This document shows positions 24,041-31,736 of a stretch of DNA of 32,415 bases, in pieces. Position numbers and translations under genes: made by a program. A model generated the notes under the pieces. That model was not told the origin of the DNA. It worked only from the letters and a program-made list of their open reading frames with translations, and made no database searches. How positions within the stretch are numbered: position 1 is the first letter of the stretch; every line of letters begins with the position of its first letter. Source of the DNA: Flemingiibacterium sp045644145 (GTDB lineage Bacteria > Bacillota > Clostridia > Oscillospirales > CAG-272); assembly GCA_045644145.1 (NCBI GenBank), contig JAZRGK010000047.1, positions 1 through 32,415 of the forward strand, given 5' to 3'.

Positions 24041-25456
24041 ATGGCTGCAAACATGAATCCTAAAAAGAATCCTATGCCATCCCAGGCTCCCGAGGTACGC
24101 GCCCACAATTTTGACGAAGTTGCCCTCGGTTATGACGAAGCTGCAGCGCTTGACGAGGCTATGCGCTGTCTTAACTGTAAGAACATGCCATGTGTTTCCG
24201 GCTGTCCCGTAAATATACATATCCCTGAGTTTATCGGTAAAATAAAAGAGGGGGATTTTGAGGGCGCGTATCAGGTAATAAATCGGTCTTCATCCCTGCC
24301 GGCAGTCTGCGGCAGAGTTTGCCCTCAGGAAACTCAGTGTGAGGCCAAATGCGTACGCGGAATAAAAGGCGAGCCTGTAGGTATCGGCAGACTTGAACGC
24401 TTTGTCGCGGATTATCATAACGAGCACTCGGATGCACCGGTGAGCGTACCCGAAGCAAACGGTCACAAAGTTGCCATTGTAGGCTCAGGTCCCTCAGGGC
24501 TTACATGTGCCGGAGATCTGGCAAAAAAAGGCTACAAAGTAACGGTATACGAAGCCTTGCACACCGCAGGCGGCGTACTTGTATACGGTATTCCAGAATT
24601 CCGTCTGCCCAAGGCTATCGTTCAAAAAGAGATTGACAATCTTATTGCTATGGGCGTAGACATTGAAACCAACTATGTTATCGGCAAGACCCTGACTGTT
24701 GACGAGTTATTTGAAATGGGCTATGAGGCAGTATTTATAGGCTCCGGTGCCGGTCTTCCATCATTTATGAATATCCCCGGCGAGAATCTCAAAGGCGTTT
24801 ACTCTGCAAATGAGTTTCTCACCAGGAGCAACCTTATGAAGGCGTACTTAGACTCTCCCGTAACCCCTATTTCCAAGGGCGGAAAGGTTGCGGTAGTAGG
24901 CGGCGGAAATGTTGCCATGGATGCGGCGCGTACTGCACTCCGTCTTGGAGCGGAGAAGGTTTATATAATCTACCGCCGTTCTATGGAAGAGCTTCCGGCG
25001 CGCCGTGAAGAAGTGGAGCACGCCATGGAGGAAGGCATCGAATTTCTGCTTCTCAATAATCCTGTTGATATTCTGGATTATCATAACCCAAACGACAAGC
25101 GTGATCCGAAAAACGGATGTGTCACCGGTATTCGCTGTATAAAAATGGAGCTTGGTGAGCCGGATGAGCGAGGCAGACACTCCCCCGTGCCGATTCCGGG
25201 CAGTGAATTTGAAATTCCCGTTAACACAGTGATAATTTCTATCGGTACTTCACCTAACCCACTTATAAAGTCCACCACCGAGGGGCTTGAAGTCAACAAG
25301 CGCGGCGGAATCATTGTTGAGGAATCCACCGGCGCAACAACAAAGCCCGGCGTTTTTGCAGGCGGCGATGCCGTCACCGGCGCAGCTACAGTAATCTCCG
25401 CAATGGGTGCAGGCAAGGTTGCTGCAAAGGCTATCGACGAATATTTGAGCAAATAA
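24041..25456 (+). CDS. nfnB: NfnB: NADPH-binding large subunit (GltD-like)
   Basis: A 471-residue flavoprotein of the glutamate-synthase small-subunit family. N-terminal cysteines 43, 46, 51, 55 and 90, 94, 100, 104 form two [4Fe-4S] sites. An FAD Rossmann motif AIVGSGPSG (145-153) and an NADPH motif VVGGGNVAMDAART (285-298) follow. Such proteins are often called NADPH-dependent glutamate synthase, but the adjacent NfnA subunit, the missing gltB large subunit and the length point to NfnAB. ATG 24041 follows AAAAGGGGGAC. It ends 95 bases before a strong hairpin. Confidence 0.94.
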   Translation: MAANMNPKKNPMPSQAPEVRAHNFDEVALGYDEAAALDEAMRCLNCKNMPCVSGCPVNIHIPEFIGKIKEGDFEGAYQVINRSSSLPAVCGRVCPQETQCEAKCVRGIKGEPVGIGRLERFVADYHNEHSDAPVSVPEANGHKVAIVGSGPSGLTCAGDLAKKGYKVTVYEALHTAGGVLVYGIPEFRLPKAIVQKEIDNLIAMGVDIETNYVIGKTLTVDELFEMGYEAVFIGSGAGLPSFMNIPGENLKGVYSANEFLTRSNLMKAYLDSPVTPISKGGKVAVVGGGNVAMDAARTALRLGAEKVYIIYRRSMEELPARREEVEHAMEEGIEFLLLNNPVDILDYHNPNDKRDPKNGCVTGIRCIKMELGEPDERGRHSPVPIPGSEFEIPVNTVIISIGTSPNPLIKSTTEGLEVNKRGGIIVEESTGATTKPGVFAGGDAVTGAATVISAMGAGKVAAKAIDEYLSK

Positions 25457-25477
25457 TATTACACAAAGAATTACAGA

Positions 25478-25520
25478 TGCGGAACGGACAGTCGAGGGCT
25501 GTCCCTACGAAAGACACGGC
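25478..25520. repeat. Possible REP-like palindromic unit
   Basis: GGACAG (25486-25491) and CTGTCC (25499-25504) form a short hairpin in a G/C-rich block between nfnB and its terminator. It looks like a dispersed intergenic palindrome, but only one copy is in the window, so this rests on general appearance. Confidence 0.3.
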
Positions 25521-25550
25521 AGCCTTGTTACACCGGCTTAGAAACAATCA

Positions 25551-25587
25551 AAAGCTCCCACAAGCTTCAAAAACTTGTGGGAGCTTT
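25551..25587. terminator. Bidirectional hairpin between nfnB and ABC operon
   Basis: A perfect 14-bp stem (AAAGCTCCCACAAG, 25551-25564, with its complement at 25574-25587, loop of 9) lies between convergent genes. U-rich tails are short on both sides. A smaller palindrome TATCAAAG-TAC-CTTTGATA (25609-25627) overlaps the ABC ATPase stop codon. Confidence 0.82.
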
Positions 25588-25610
25588 CGTTATATCAAAG
25601 CACCTTTTTA

Positions 25611-26435
25611 TCAAAGTACCTTTGATAAAAATTCCTTTGTTCTGGGATGTTTGGGGTTCGCGAAAAATTCCGAGGGGGCATTCTCCTCTAAGATATATCC
25701 CTGATCCATAAAGAGAATACGGGATGCAACTTCCTTGGCAAAGCCCATCTCGTGGGTTACCACTACCATGGTCATGCCATCATTTGCAAGCTCTTTCATA
25801 AGATCAAGAACCTCTCCTACCATCTCGGGGTCAAGAGCCGAGGTCGGCTCATCAAAAAGAATAACGTCCGGATTCATTGCAAGCGCTCTGGCTATTGCAA
25901 CTCTCTGCTTCTGTCCGCCGGAAAGAGTAGACGGATATACATCAGCTTTGTCCGCAAGTCCGATCCGTTGGAGAAGACGTATAGCATTGGCACGCGCTTC
26001 GGCTTTGATAGCCGCTTTGGTTGTATTTATGCTTATTTTTTTCTTTTTATTCTTCCTAAATAGGTTGGAGAGTGGCAAAAAGAAGTTTGAAAGCTTAGCA
26101 TGGCGCAGATCTGCCAGACTCACATGAATAGGAGCCAGCATTATATTATCAATTACCGTCTTGTTGGCAAAAAGGTTGAACTGCTGAAACACCATGCCAA
26201 TTTTGCGTCGGTGTATGTTGATATCAACCTTCATATCGGCGATATTTACACCATGGAAGATAATCTTTCCGCCTGTGGGGTCTTCCATACAGTTAAGACA
26301 GCGAAGAAATGTGCTCTTTCCGCTTCCTGACGGGCCTATAACGCACACGATATCGCCCTTATTTATGGTTACATCAATGCCCTTCAGCACCTCAAGACTG
26401 CCAAAGCTTTTCTTTAAATCAATTACGTCTATCAC
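25611..26435 (-). CDS. Polar amino-acid ABC transporter ATP-binding protein
   Basis: A 274-residue GlnQ/ArtP-type ATPase that powers uptake of a polar amino acid. Walker A GPSGSGKS (34-41), Q-loop Gln84, signature LSGGQ (171-175), Walker B VILFDEP (191-197) and switch His228 are intact. Between the Q-loop and the signature is an insertion of about 30 residues (about 107-143) with a lysine-rich run FRKNKKKK; usual family members have about 240 residues. The GTG start at 26435 has AAGGAGG upstream and overlaps the end of the permease gene by 17 bases. Substrate cannot be read from this subunit. Confidence 0.95.
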   Translation of the reverse strand: MIDVIDLKKSFGSLEVLKGIDVTINKGDIVCVIGPSGSGKSTFLRCLNCMEDPTGGKIIFHGVNIADMKVDINIHRRKIGMVFQQFNLFANKTVIDNIMLAPIHVSLADLRHAKLSNFFLPLSNLFRKNKKKKISINTTKAAIKAEARANAIRLLQRIGLADKADVYPSTLSGGQKQRVAIARALAMNPDVILFDEPTSALDPEMVGEVLDLMKELANDGMTMVVVTHEMGFAKEVASRILFMDQGYILEENAPSEFFANPKHPRTKEFLSKVL

Positions 26436-27168
26436 TTCTCTGCAGCCTCCTTTCCATTATTCTGATGCCAAGGGTTATAAGCATAATTACCACGATGTAA
26501 ATAAGTGCCATCGCAAGGAACGGCACCATAAACTCGTAGGAGTTTGAGCCTATCATGTTAAATGCGGTATAGAGGTTTGCCGCGCCCACAAAGGATACAA
26601 CAGAGGTTTCCTTGATAAGGGCGATAAATTCGTTACCAAGGGTAGGAAGTATATTTTTGACCGCCTGAGGGATAACTATTTTTATCATTGTCACCGGGAA
26701 AGACATTCCCACCGCACGTCCGGCTTCCATCTGTCCGGGATCAACCGACTGTATGCCGGCTCTCATAAGCTCCGATATGTACGCGCCGGAATTAAGGCCG
26801 AATACCAAAATAGATACATTAAGCCCCGTCATAGGAATCCCCATAAGCGGCAGCATTACATAATAGAAAAGAAGAAGCTGTACAGCCATAGGCGTTCCAC
26901 GGAAAAATCCCACATAAACAGAGCAGATTCCGTTAAGCACCCTCGGGAGCACTTTATACTTGGGAACAACGCGCACCGTTGCTATCAGCGTACCGATAAC
27001 GATACCGATAATAAGACCGATAACCGATATCACAATAGTATTCTGAAGTCCCTCAAGCACCTTGACATACCCTTTTGCGTTTATAAGGGTATCAAGGAAT
27101 TTATTTACTGCCTTTATAGGCGTGTTAAATACAATCTTAGACAAAAGCAAAGGCATAAAGTCAGTCAC
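26419..27168 (-). CDS. Polar amino-acid ABC transporter permease
   Basis: A 249-residue inner-membrane permease of the HisM/GlnP type with about five hydrophobic helices. The EAA loop EAGRAVGMSFPVTMIKIVIPQA in part (148-169) docks to the ATPase. FFRGTPMAVQLLL (88-100) is the usual conserved entry region. The start is a GTG at 27168 with AAGGGAGA upstream; an in-frame ATG four codons later is possible. It is the only permease gene, so a homodimer is expected. It lies between the binding-protein gene and the ATPase gene. Confidence 0.95.
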   Translation of the reverse strand: MTDFMPLLLSKIVFNTPIKAVNKFLDTLINAKGYVKVLEGLQNTIVISVIGLIIGIVIGTLIATVRVVPKYKVLPRVLNGICSVYVGFFRGTPMAVQLLLFYYVMLPLMGIPMTGLNVSILVFGLNSGAYISELMRAGIQSVDPGQMEAGRAVGMSFPVTMIKIVIPQAVKNILPTLGNEFIALIKETSVVSFVGAANLYTAFNMIGSNSYEFMVPFLAMALIYIVVIMLITLGIRIMERRLQRSDRRN

Positions 27169-27192
27169 TTTTATATCTCCCTTGTTAAGAAT

Positions 27193-27224
27193 ACCGCTCT
27201 TCCGCCGATACGCGAAAGAGCGGT
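27193..27224 (-). terminator. Intercistronic hairpin after the binding-protein gene
   Basis: ACCGCTCTT (27193-27201) pairs with AAGAGCGGT (27216-27224), 9 bp with a 14-base loop, in the 89-base gap between the binding-protein and permease genes. No U-tract follows on the minus strand, so it more likely protects the 3' end of an abundant binding-protein mRNA or causes partial termination. Confidence 0.55.
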
Positions 27225-27257
27225 TTGTTTATACGGTTTTATGTAAGCGGACCGTTA

Positions 27258-28094
27258 TTAGTCATTAAATGCCGCGCTGATCGCTGCAGCGGGAGCAGAG
27301 TCGATAATAACCATGTTGATGTTGCCGTTTAAAAGGTCCTGAACAGCAAGAGAGCCGTTTGCGTAGCCTACACACTCAGCCGCATAGCCGTCAAATCCCC
27401 ATTCAGCGTCACCCTCTACATAGAACAGACCGGTAGTACCGTTCTGAACGCCGATCTTGGTTTCAGCGGTAAGGCCGTTAAGAATTTCTTCAACGGAAGC
27501 AACGTCAGTGCATGCGTCGAAGGTGGTGTCGTCAGCTCTAACGATGATCTTCTGGGATGCGCTGTAGTAAGAATCAGAGAAGGTTACATACTCTTCGCGC
27601 TCAGGCTTAATGGTAAGACCAGCCATCGCGATGTCGCACTTCTGCTGACCTACGGAGAGGCATACGGACTCGAAGTCCATGTTCATAATAACAAGCTCTT
27701 TGCCAAGAGTTTCAGCGATAAGAGCCGCGATTTCCATGTCGATACCGAGGTAGCTTTCTCCCTCCATATACTCAAAAGGCTCGAAAGCTGCGTTGGTAGC
27801 CACTACGAACTGATCTTTGGACTCATCGAGAGCCGCGGATACAACAGGGGTAGGAACGCCGTCGCCGAAATACTTGTTGCAGATTTCGTCAAACTTACCG
27901 TTTGCCTTTATTTCTGCGATGATCTCGTTTACCTTGGTGAGAAGCTCGGGCTGAGTCTTGTCAACGCCGAATGCATACTCCTCTTCGGTAAGGTCGATGT
28001 TGATAAGCTTAACAACATCTTTGTCAGCACCGCAGGATGCGAGAGTGAGCACAGCCATGAGAGCTGCCAGCACAAGTGCAAGAATTCTTTTCAT
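27258..28094 (-). CDS. ABC transporter solute-binding lipoprotein, apparently circularly permuted
   Basis: A 278-residue type 3 solute-binding protein for amino acids, lipid-anchored at Cys21 (signal peptide with lipobox TLASC). The domain order is unusual. Residues 27-77 (VVKLINIDLTEEEYAFGVDK, then PELLTKVNEIIAEIKANG to NKYFGDG) are the segment that normally ends this family. After a linker (78-95), residues 96-278 run from FVVATNAAFEPFEY, the usual N-terminus, through GLTIKPERE (159-167) and VQNGTTG, ending at VIIDSAPAAAISAAFND, where other members continue into the missing tail. This is what a circular permutation would give. Ligand residues such as Arg166 and Asp265 are kept, so it is probably functional. 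ATG 28094 follows AAAGGAGAA. Confidence 0.93.
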   Translation of the reverse strand: MKRILALVLAALMAVLTLASCGADKDVVKLINIDLTEEEYAFGVDKTQPELLTKVNEIIAEIKANGKFDEICNKYFGDGVPTPVVSAALDESKDQFVVATNAAFEPFEYMEGESYLGIDMEIAALIAETLGKELVIMNMDFESVCLSVGQQKCDIAMAGLTIKPEREEYVTFSDSYYSASQKIIVRADDTTFDACTDVASVEEILNGLTAETKIGVQNGTTGLFYVEGDAEWGFDGYAAECVGYANGSLAVQDLLNGNINMVIIDSAPAAAISAAFND

Positions 28095-28148
28095 GATGAT
28101 TTCTCCTTTATAATATTGTTTTAGATATAGAACTTCATGCTGTATACT

Positions 28149-28177
28149 ATATTACACCAAACGAACAGAAAAGTCAA
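28149..28177 (-). promoter_or_regulatory. Promoter of the amino-acid ABC operon
   Basis: On the minus strand TTGACT (28177 to 28172) and TAATAT (28154 to 28149) are 17 bases apart, about 55 bases upstream of the binding-protein start. A second TTGACT copy lies just upstream (28184 to 28179). Confidence 0.7.
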
Positions 28178-28252
28178 TAGTCAATAGCCACAAAGTTAAT
28201 TAAAACCGCACAATTACAATATGTTTTGGCGTTTCCGAGTTATTACTCTCAG

Positions 28253-29707
28253 TTATACGGTTTTATACTTTGCACCGCCGGCGATGTCGATGATTTCCAC
28301 ACCTGCCGCCTTAAGCTCATCACGGATACGGTCAGCTTCGGCAAAATTCTTCGCCTTCTTCGCATCCTGACGCGCTCTTATCTTCGCTTCGATTTCGGGA
28401 TTTGGTGTACCGTCCTCACAAATTACCGTAAATTCGCCAGCCTTTGGAGCTGCAGCCGCCGCCTTTGCGCGCTGCGCTTCGGCTTTCTTTATAAGGTCAA
28501 GTCCAAGCACAATATCAAAGTCCGCAAGAAGCGCAAGCTTTGTTTCGTCGTTTGTCTTTGCCTTAAGCACGTCGTAAACGCTTGTCATTGCCTGCGCGGT
28601 ATTGAGGTCATTTCCGAGAGCATCGGCGAATTTCGCCTTAAGCTCTGCAAATACCGCCTCATCCTTCTCCCCATCACCCGGTTTAAGCGCGGCGATCTTT
28701 GCAACGAGCTTGTTGTAGGTAACGACCGCATTATCGAGATTCTCCCACGAGAACACAAGATTCTTTCTGTAATGGGACTGCAGGCAGAACATGCGGTACA
28801 CCAGCGGATCGTAACCCTTTTCCTCAAGCAGAGATACAGTAAGGAACTCGCCCTTGGACTTCGACATTTTGCCCGAATTGGTGTTAAGGTGGTGAACATG
28901 CATCCAATAGTTACACCACTTATGTCCAAGGAAAGCCTCGGACTGCGCGATCTCGTTGGTATGGTGGGGGAATGCGTTGTCGATACCGCCGCAATGGATG
29001 TCCAGATCCTCGCCAAGATGCTTCATAGAGATACCGGAGCACTCAATATGCCATCCGGGGTAACCCACGCCCCAAGGTGAATCCCATTTCAGCGCCTGAT
29101 CCTCGAATTTGGATTTGGTGAACCACAAAACGAAGTCGTTCTTGTTCTTTTTGTTATTATCCTCCTCAACACCCTCGCGAACGCCCACTTCAAGATCGTC
29201 CTCCGAGAAATCGTTGAAAATGTAATACTGCTTAAGCTTCGACACATCAAAGTATATGTTTCCGCCTGCCGCATATGCAAAGTCCTTTTCAAGCAGTGTT
29301 TCGATTATGTGTATATAATCGTCGATGCAGTTAGTCGCCGGCTCTACCACATCGGGGCGCTTGATATTAAGCTTGCGGCAGTCCTCGAAAAACGCGTCTG
29401 TATAGAATTTCGCTATCTCCATGACCGACTTATTCTCACGCTTTGCGCCTTTAAGCATCTTATCCTCGCCCGTATCAGCGTCCGACGCAAGATGCCCAAC
29501 GTCCGTTATATTCATAACGCGCTTTACGTTATACCCATGGTAACGGAGCGTTTTCTCAAGTATGTCCTCCATTATATAAGAACGCAAATTTCCTATATGC
29601 GCAAAATGGTACACCGTAGGTCCGCATGTATACATCTTTACAATGTCCGGACTGTTCGGTACAAAATCCTCTCTGTTTCTCGTAGCTGTATTATATAATT
29701 TTATCAT
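28253..29707 (-). CDS. cysS: Cysteinyl-tRNA synthetase CysS
   Basis: A 484-residue class I aminoacyl-tRNA synthetase that charges tRNA-Cys. The HIGH-type motif is HFAHIGN (34-40) and the KMSKS loop is 280-284. Zinc ligands C28, C223, H248 and E252 are all present, which also gives selectivity for cysteine. A short asparagine/lysine-rich insert (EEDNNKKNKN) lies near 181-190. ATG 29707 follows AAAGGAGAA. It lies 346 bases downstream of cysE on the same strand with a pair of repeat units between, so it may share the T-box-controlled transcript or use a promoter I could not identify. Confidence 0.97.
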   Translation of the reverse strand: MIKLYNTATRNREDFVPNSPDIVKMYTCGPTVYHFAHIGNLRSYIMEDILEKTLRYHGYNVKRVMNITDVGHLASDADTGEDKMLKGAKRENKSVMEIAKFYTDAFFEDCRKLNIKRPDVVEPATNCIDDYIHIIETLLEKDFAYAAGGNIYFDVSKLKQYYIFNDFSEDDLEVGVREGVEEDNNKKNKNDFVLWFTKSKFEDQALKWDSPWGVGYPGWHIECSGISMKHLGEDLDIHCGGIDNAFPHHTNEIAQSEAFLGHKWCNYWMHVHHLNTNSGKMSKSKGEFLTVSLLEEKGYDPLVYRMFCLQSHYRKNLVFSWENLDNAVVTYNKLVAKIAALKPGDGEKDEAVFAELKAKFADALGNDLNTAQAMTSVYDVLKAKTNDETKLALLADFDIVLGLDLIKKAEAQRAKAAAAAPKAGEFTVICEDGTPNPEIEAKIRARQDAKKAKNFAEADRIRDELKAAGVEIIDIAGGAKYKTV

Positions 29708-29730
29708 CGTTAATTCTCCTTTCGTTTGTT

Positions 29731-29880
29731 GGGGGATGGGGAACGGGAGTACGCGGCTTTTTTGAAAAAAAGCCTGGCAAAAAACTTTATAAATAAGGTA
29801 TTATTAAAAACCGAAAGAGCGCTAACCGTTCGGGCGACAGAGGCGCGCCGCTTTCATGGAGCCTTACCATTACAGCGGCT
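29731..29880 (+). repeat. Dispersed repeat, diverged copy A
   Basis: This segment, just upstream of cysS, aligns end to end with the reverse complement of copy B and with copy C. Shared landmarks: GGGGAACGGG (29739-29748), a palindromic TTTTTTGAAAAAAAGCC (29758-29774), CAAAAAACTTTATA (29778-29791), GCTAACC.TTCGG (29821-29833), CATGGAGCCT (29855-29864) and GCGGCT (29875-29880). It is clearly more diverged than B and C are from each other. Confidence 0.7.
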
Positions 29881-29937
29881 ATCATCGCGGAAATTTTTTG
29901 AGGGTAATAACGTAACTTTTTAGTAGAGTTTTCGACA

Positions 29938-30085
29938 CACAAGCCGCCGGAATGGTTAGGCGCCATGCAGGCGGCGCGAATAGAGCGTACCAAGGATTAA
30001 CAGTCTTGTTGCCTTGCTTTTAACCCATATATAAAGTTTTTGCGGAGCTTTTTTCAAAAGGCGACCCGTTCCCCGTCCCCCCCGT
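29938..30085 (-). repeat. Dispersed repeat, copy B (overlaps cysE 3' end)
   Basis: Read on the minus strand it matches copy C over about 128 bases at roughly nine positions in ten by eye, including long identical blocks (for example 29941-29957 and 29961-29992). It is inverted relative to copies A and C. Its end lies inside cysE: the last nine codons and the stop are repeat sequence. Confidence 0.85.
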
Positions 30086-30788
30086 TCTCCTTCAGCTTCT
30101 TTTCAAGCTGTTCGATTCGTATGTTAAGCCTGCACAGTTCCTGCGCAACGGGGTCGGGGATGTGAACCTGGTCGAGATCGCAGGCATTAACTTTCGCGTT
30201 GCCGCGCTTGACTACGCGGGCAGGGATACCGACTGCGGTGCAGTTTTCGGGAATTTCATCCAGGACAACGGCGTTAGCGGCGATCTTGGAGTTGTCGCCC
30301 ACCTTGAACGGACCGAGCACCTTCGCGCCCGAGCCAACCATCACGTTGTTTCCGAGAGTAGGATGGCGCTTACCTACATGCTTGCCCGTACCGCCGAGAG
30401 TCACTCCCTGATATATGGTGCAGTTGTCACCGATTTCCGCGGTTTCGCCGATCACCACCGCACTGCCATGGTCGATGAACAAGCCCTTGCCGATGGTCGC
30501 ACCGGGGTGAATCTCGATGCCGGTCAAAAACCGTGCGCCCTGGCTCACCATTCTTGCGGCGAAATGCTTGTTATGCTTGTAAAGCTTGTGTGAGAGTCTG
30601 TACGCAAGTACCGCGTGAAATCCCGAATATAACAGCGCAACCTCGATGTTGCTTGTTGCCGCAGGGTCACGCTCGCGGATAACCTTAATATCGTTGGCTA
30701 TCTCATCTTTTGCCTTGACCACGCTTTCTTTCGCCTTGATCACGCCGTCTAAAATTTTATCTAAGCTCAAATCAAGGTTTATCTCCAT
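30054..30788 (-). CDS. cysE: Serine O-acetyltransferase CysE
   Basis: A 244-residue hexapeptide-repeat acetyltransferase that makes O-acetylserine from serine and acetyl-CoA, the first step of cysteine synthesis. EIHPGATIGKGLFIDHG (92-108) holds the catalytic His107 with Glu92 at the usual acidic position, and GVTLGGTGKHVGKRHPTLG (128-146) is the family hallmark. Left-handed beta-helix repeats continue to about residue 195. The C-terminal tail GGDGERVAF is encoded by copy B of a dispersed repeat. ATG 30788 follows AAAAGGAGAA. It lies just downstream of a T-box leader with a cysteine specifier and upstream of cysS. No cysK is in the window. Confidence 0.96.
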   Translation of the reverse strand: MEINLDLSLDKILDGVIKAKESVVKAKDEIANDIKVIRERDPAATSNIEVALLYSGFHAVLAYRLSHKLYKHNKHFAARMVSQGARFLTGIEIHPGATIGKGLFIDHGSAVVIGETAEIGDNCTIYQGVTLGGTGKHVGKRHPTLGNNVMVGSGAKVLGPFKVGDNSKIAANAVVLDEIPENCTAVGIPARVVKRGNAKVNACDLDQVHIPDPVAQELCRLNIRIEQLEKKLKENGGDGERVAF

Positions 30789-30814
30789 AAAATCTTCTCC
30801 TTTTCGTATAAACT

Positions 30815-31099
30815 AAAAAAACGCCCAACAGCTCCCTTTGAAGCTGTAAAGGCGTCGGATTTTCCGATTCGCGGTTCCACTTTACAATTATACTCATGGC
30901 ATCATGGCGTAAACGCCTTAATACCTGCCGCTTTAACGCGCGGCTCACGGGAAGGACTACTGTTACTTCGCCCCACCGGCTCACGGACGCACTTATTGCC
31001 GCCGACCTCGGTACGCGCTCACACCACGCGGCAAACACCGCGGCACGTTTCTCTGAAACCGACTCCAAACAGCTTCTTTCCGTTCACAGCCTTTTAGTA
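30815..31099 (-). promoter_or_regulatory. T-box riboswitch (tRNA-Cys) with terminator, controls cysE
   Basis: On the minus strand the T-box core GTGGAACCGCG is at 30880 to 30870. The terminator follows: CGCC..ACAGCT pairs with AGCTGT..GGCG (30854 to 30821), then a run of seven T (30821 to 30815). Stem I closes by ACGGA (31083 to 31079) with TCCGT (30987 to 30983). Next to the latter, in the specifier-loop position, is TGC (30991 to 30989) followed by a purine, a cysteine codon. Uncharged tRNA-Cys would bind and allow cysE transcription. The terminator is included in this entry. Confidence 0.9.
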
Positions 31100-31106
31100 T
31101 ACTACC

Positions 31107-31135
31107 ATTATATACTATGTTTTTCATTTTGTAAA
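31107..31135 (-). promoter_or_regulatory. Promoter of the T-box-cysE transcript
   Basis: On the minus strand TTTACA (31135 to 31130) and TATAAT (31112 to 31107), 17-base spacer. The -35 box lies inside the last codons of the SLOG-family gene (stop at 31124-31126), so cysE has its own promoter although it follows that gene. Confidence 0.82.
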
Positions 31136-31690
31136 CACCTTTTTTAAAAAATTCTTGAAATTTTTTCGCGCAGGCTTATCCCATGGCTCACTTGGGTCTA
31201 TAATTACCACTCTGCGTCCCATTTCTTTTGCATAGTTTACGGTATACGCCGTTCCGCCGTCACTTATGCCGTCATACACCGCAATAAGATTTCCTGCGTT
31301 TCCCACCATTTTTCGGTTTCGCTCATGGTAACATCCGCTGTGATAATACTCCGAAAAACAAGCCACCTTGTCACACTGTGATATCAGCTTCTCATATCTC
31401 TCCACCTGCTGTACGCTCCATCTTTTCTCCTGACCGCGAAAAGGGACTGCCGCCACAAGTCTGACGGCCGGCTCTTTTTTCTTAAGCTCAAGCACCGCTT
31501 CCATTGCCCACATATCAACCCCAAGTGCCCCTCCCGATATAAACACGTTCACGCCGCTTTCATACATCTTCTCAATTTCCCAGTACAGCCGCTCTTTTAT
31601 CTTAACGCAATCGGGATGATTTTCATTATATCCAAACTTAAAGCTCCCCGGACGGTGTCCCGTAAACGCGCAATTTTTTTCGATATTCAT
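31124..31690 (-). CDS. SLOG-domain protein, DUF1273/YpsA-like
   Basis: A 188-residue protein of the DUF1273/YpsA group within the SLOG superfamily of Rossmann-like nucleotide- or nucleic-acid-binding proteins related to DprA. Features: CAFTGHRPG near the N-terminus (8-16), FISGGALGVDMWAMEAVL (50-67), the nucleotide-binding glycine/aspartate motif of the fold, and a C-terminal basic tail. In Bacillus subtilis YpsA affects cell division by an unclear route. ATG 31690 follows TAAGGAGAT. A repeat unit lies directly upstream. It may have no functional link to cysE. Confidence 0.85.
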   Translation of the reverse strand: MNIEKNCAFTGHRPGSFKFGYNENHPDCVKIKERLYWEIEKMYESGVNVFISGGALGVDMWAMEAVLELKKKEPAVRLVAAVPFRGQEKRWSVQQVERYEKLISQCDKVACFSEYYHSGCYHERNRKMVGNAGNLIAVYDGISDGGTAYTVNYAKEMGRRVVIIDPSEPWDKPARKNFKNFLKKVFTK

Positions 31691-31736
31691 TGTTTATCTC
31701 CTTACTTGTATAGGCAAAATTTGTGTGGTAGGAAAT

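Noticed and set aside
27258..28094. A frameshift or assembly error as cause of the odd binding-protein domain order
   Set aside because: The frame is open from a good start and signal peptide to the stop, neighbouring genes are intact, and each half keeps family-like residues.
28226..29080. A 284-codon plus-strand open frame opposite cysS
   Set aside because: It is antisense to a conserved synthetase; no start signal and no family resemblance.
30772..31068. A 98-codon minus-strand open frame upstream of cysE
   Set aside because: It coincides with the T-box leader; the sequence is explained by the RNA structure.
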